A DNA stretch of 64,000 bases from Chrysomallon squamiferum (lineage: Eukaryota > Mollusca > Gastropoda > Neomphalida > Peltospiridae): NCBI GenBank assembly GCA_012295275.1, contig CM022672.1, positions 33,229,716 through 33,293,715 on the forward strand, read 5' to 3'. A program made the position numbers and the translations under genes. The notes below the pieces were generated by a model, which worked only from the letters and a program-made list of their open reading frames with translations, ran no database searches and had not been told where the DNA came from. Position 1 is the first letter of the stretch; the number at the start of each line of letters is the position of its first letter. Positions 62,500 through 64,000 of this stretch are shown one piece after another.

Positions 62500-64000
62500 T
62501 AAGAAAAACTCATTTCAAAAACTTAAAAAGTATTTCAGAATGAATGAAATTCAATAATTTTGTTATATTGTAAATCTGCAAATATTGTGACTGAAAAAAA
62601 AAGAATTACAGTAAGTCCATTACATGATACAGTATTTAGGTAAACTTCTACATCATTGAATATTGTATACATACACAATTGACCAGATTAGCATGTGTGT
62701 GTGTGTGTGTGTGTGTTGAAGGGTTGGAGCCAGAAATATTGTAATTGCATTTTGCCAAATTGAAATTATTGGTTTGTTGTATTCATTTCACACATAACAT
62801 TCAAAAAAAGAAAAGAAAAAAAAACGAGTCATTGTTTGAAATATAGATAAATAGTGATAACCTCTTTATTCTTAATAACAACTTCACTAGAATCTTCTGT
62901 GTTCTGTTGGACACTGTCTGCTTTTACCAAACACTTGGGTTTCCATCCTCAGTCTCAAACAACTGGTAAGTTTAGCTTCGTTTTTTGTAAATCTGCTGTC
63001 GGGTGAAGTTATTCCTCAAAGATTTCTCGTCACTGGTCCTAGCAAATACCAACATTTTCTTCATCCGCGAATTCTTCAAGCCTTTTATGATTAAACAGAT
63101 TTATCTTTCTCACTCTTACCACAAACGCAAAGTCTCTTCATCTCTCTCTACCTCAACATACGGTTTCCAAGACAACGACGTTCACAACGTTCACTGTAAG
63201 TTTACAACATCCATGACGTTTGCTGTAAGTTCATTAAGTTCATTGTAAGTTCATGAAGTTTACTATAAGTTCATGATGTTCACTGAAGTTCACAAAGTCT
63301 GTTATAAGCTTCATGAATTTCACTGCAGTATCAAGGAGTCCTTTGCAAGATTCTGGCCTGGCATATTTAAATTTTAAGATTCTTGTCGTACAATCATCTG
63401 TACCCCCAGTAGCAAATCACATGAGCAGAATCTTCATTGTCTTTTTGTTTTTTGTTTTTTCTTTTGGATATATATTTTAACACATTATTAGTATAGGTTC
63501 AGTATTAGCATACGAGTGATCTTGAGTGTATAGTTGTAAAGAATGATACTGAGGATAACAGAAAGAACCTTCAGTAATAACTGTCTAGTGAAAAAAAAGT
63601 TGCTATAAAATCCCATGAGATTTTTTTGTTTTTTTTTTGTACTTTTTTTTTCATTTACTTTTACATATACTTCTTTTCTTTTTGTTTCTTATTCTGCAAT
63701 TTGTTGGCAGACCTGGTCCATATCTCATTCTGCAACAAAAATATGTGAACACCTGTCACTGTTTTTCTAATCACAGTCGCTTCTTCAGGGTAGTATAGCC
63801 AGTATATCTGGATGGTGTTGTTCTTCTTGGTTGTTCTTAATAGCTGATGAGAAAAAGTGAATTTACTTTGATTATATTTTTTTTCCTTTAGGTTCATCAG
63901 CTGCAGTTCAGTCTCAAAAAAGTACATGAAATGCGTTCTTTTTTAGTTGGTTTTTTTTCCACATCTGAAAATGTCTGTTTGTCAATGAAATTCACAGTTT
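62500..64000. other. 3' flank of C9orf78, unannotated
   Basis: A GT run at 62695-62716. At about 63180-63335 there is a short tandem repeat of roughly 16-26 bp (TAAGTTCATGAAGTT-type units, about seven copies). The minus-strand frame at 63661-63927 has no recognisable motif or splice context. The segment 63690-63850 is less AT-rich and might be repeat-derived, but I do not recognise it. Confidence 0.4.

Noticed and set aside
63661-63927. 88-codon minus-strand frame near the right edge
   Set aside because: No recognisable motif, splice support or homologue known to me; composition is not convincing.

Overview
This is a eukaryotic (metazoan) window. It is AT-rich, packed with simple repeats and minisatellites, and its genes are short GT-AG exons. 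The gene content (a C9orf78/TLS1 orthologue, a RING-H2 ligase, hedgehog-type Hint proteins with a non-hedgehog N-terminus) and the abundance of CA, TTA and TAG microsatellites with Tigger-like transposons suggest a lophotrochozoan, most likely a mollusc. The species cannot be named from the sequence. Everything here was read by eye, with exon phases checked by hand.

1-8 kb: mostly microsatellites and low-complexity DNA. There are three exon-like islands: a possible minus-strand exon at the left edge (1-56), a lone coiled-coil exon on the plus strand (from 2290), and a possible first coding exon on the minus strand (5839-5905).

8.5-14.4 kb: a minus-strand gene for a RING-H2 E3 ubiquitin ligase of about 848 residues. 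It has a 2.2-kb disordered exon ending in a MIU-like ubiquitin-binding helix, followed by two small exons that split the RING finger. All exon phases agree.

14.5-25 kb: repeats, then (18.3-23.3 kb) a microsatellite-poor tract with a string of short plus-strand exons, all entering in phase 1. Several end in a stop codon followed by AATAAA, which looks like a set of alternative terminal exons of an unrecognised gene.

25.7-50 kb: a tandem family of secreted Hint ('hog-only') genes on the minus strand. Two have complete exon sets: gene 1 at 38.2-43.0 kb, which carries an in-frame TGA, and gene 2 at 45.8-49.95 kb. Two more survive only as signal-peptide exons (26.2 and 32.3 kb). Three copies of a Tigger/pogo-type transposon sit in this array. 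Two of them (26.8-30.9 and 32.9-37.5 kb) are inverted copies of each other and carry the same roughly 3.3-kb cargo: two overlapping ORFs on one strand converging on a third ORF on the other. That layout resembles a small ambisense DNA virus, but the assignment is a hypothesis.

50-64 kb: non-coding DNA, then a nine-coding-exon plus-strand gene for the C9orf78/TLS1 spliceosome-associated protein (55.07-62.26 kb), probably with an upstream 5'-UTR exon at 52.6 kb.

The genes do not form a pathway. The unifying theme of the middle 25 kb is local duplication of Hint genes and its remodelling by transposons.
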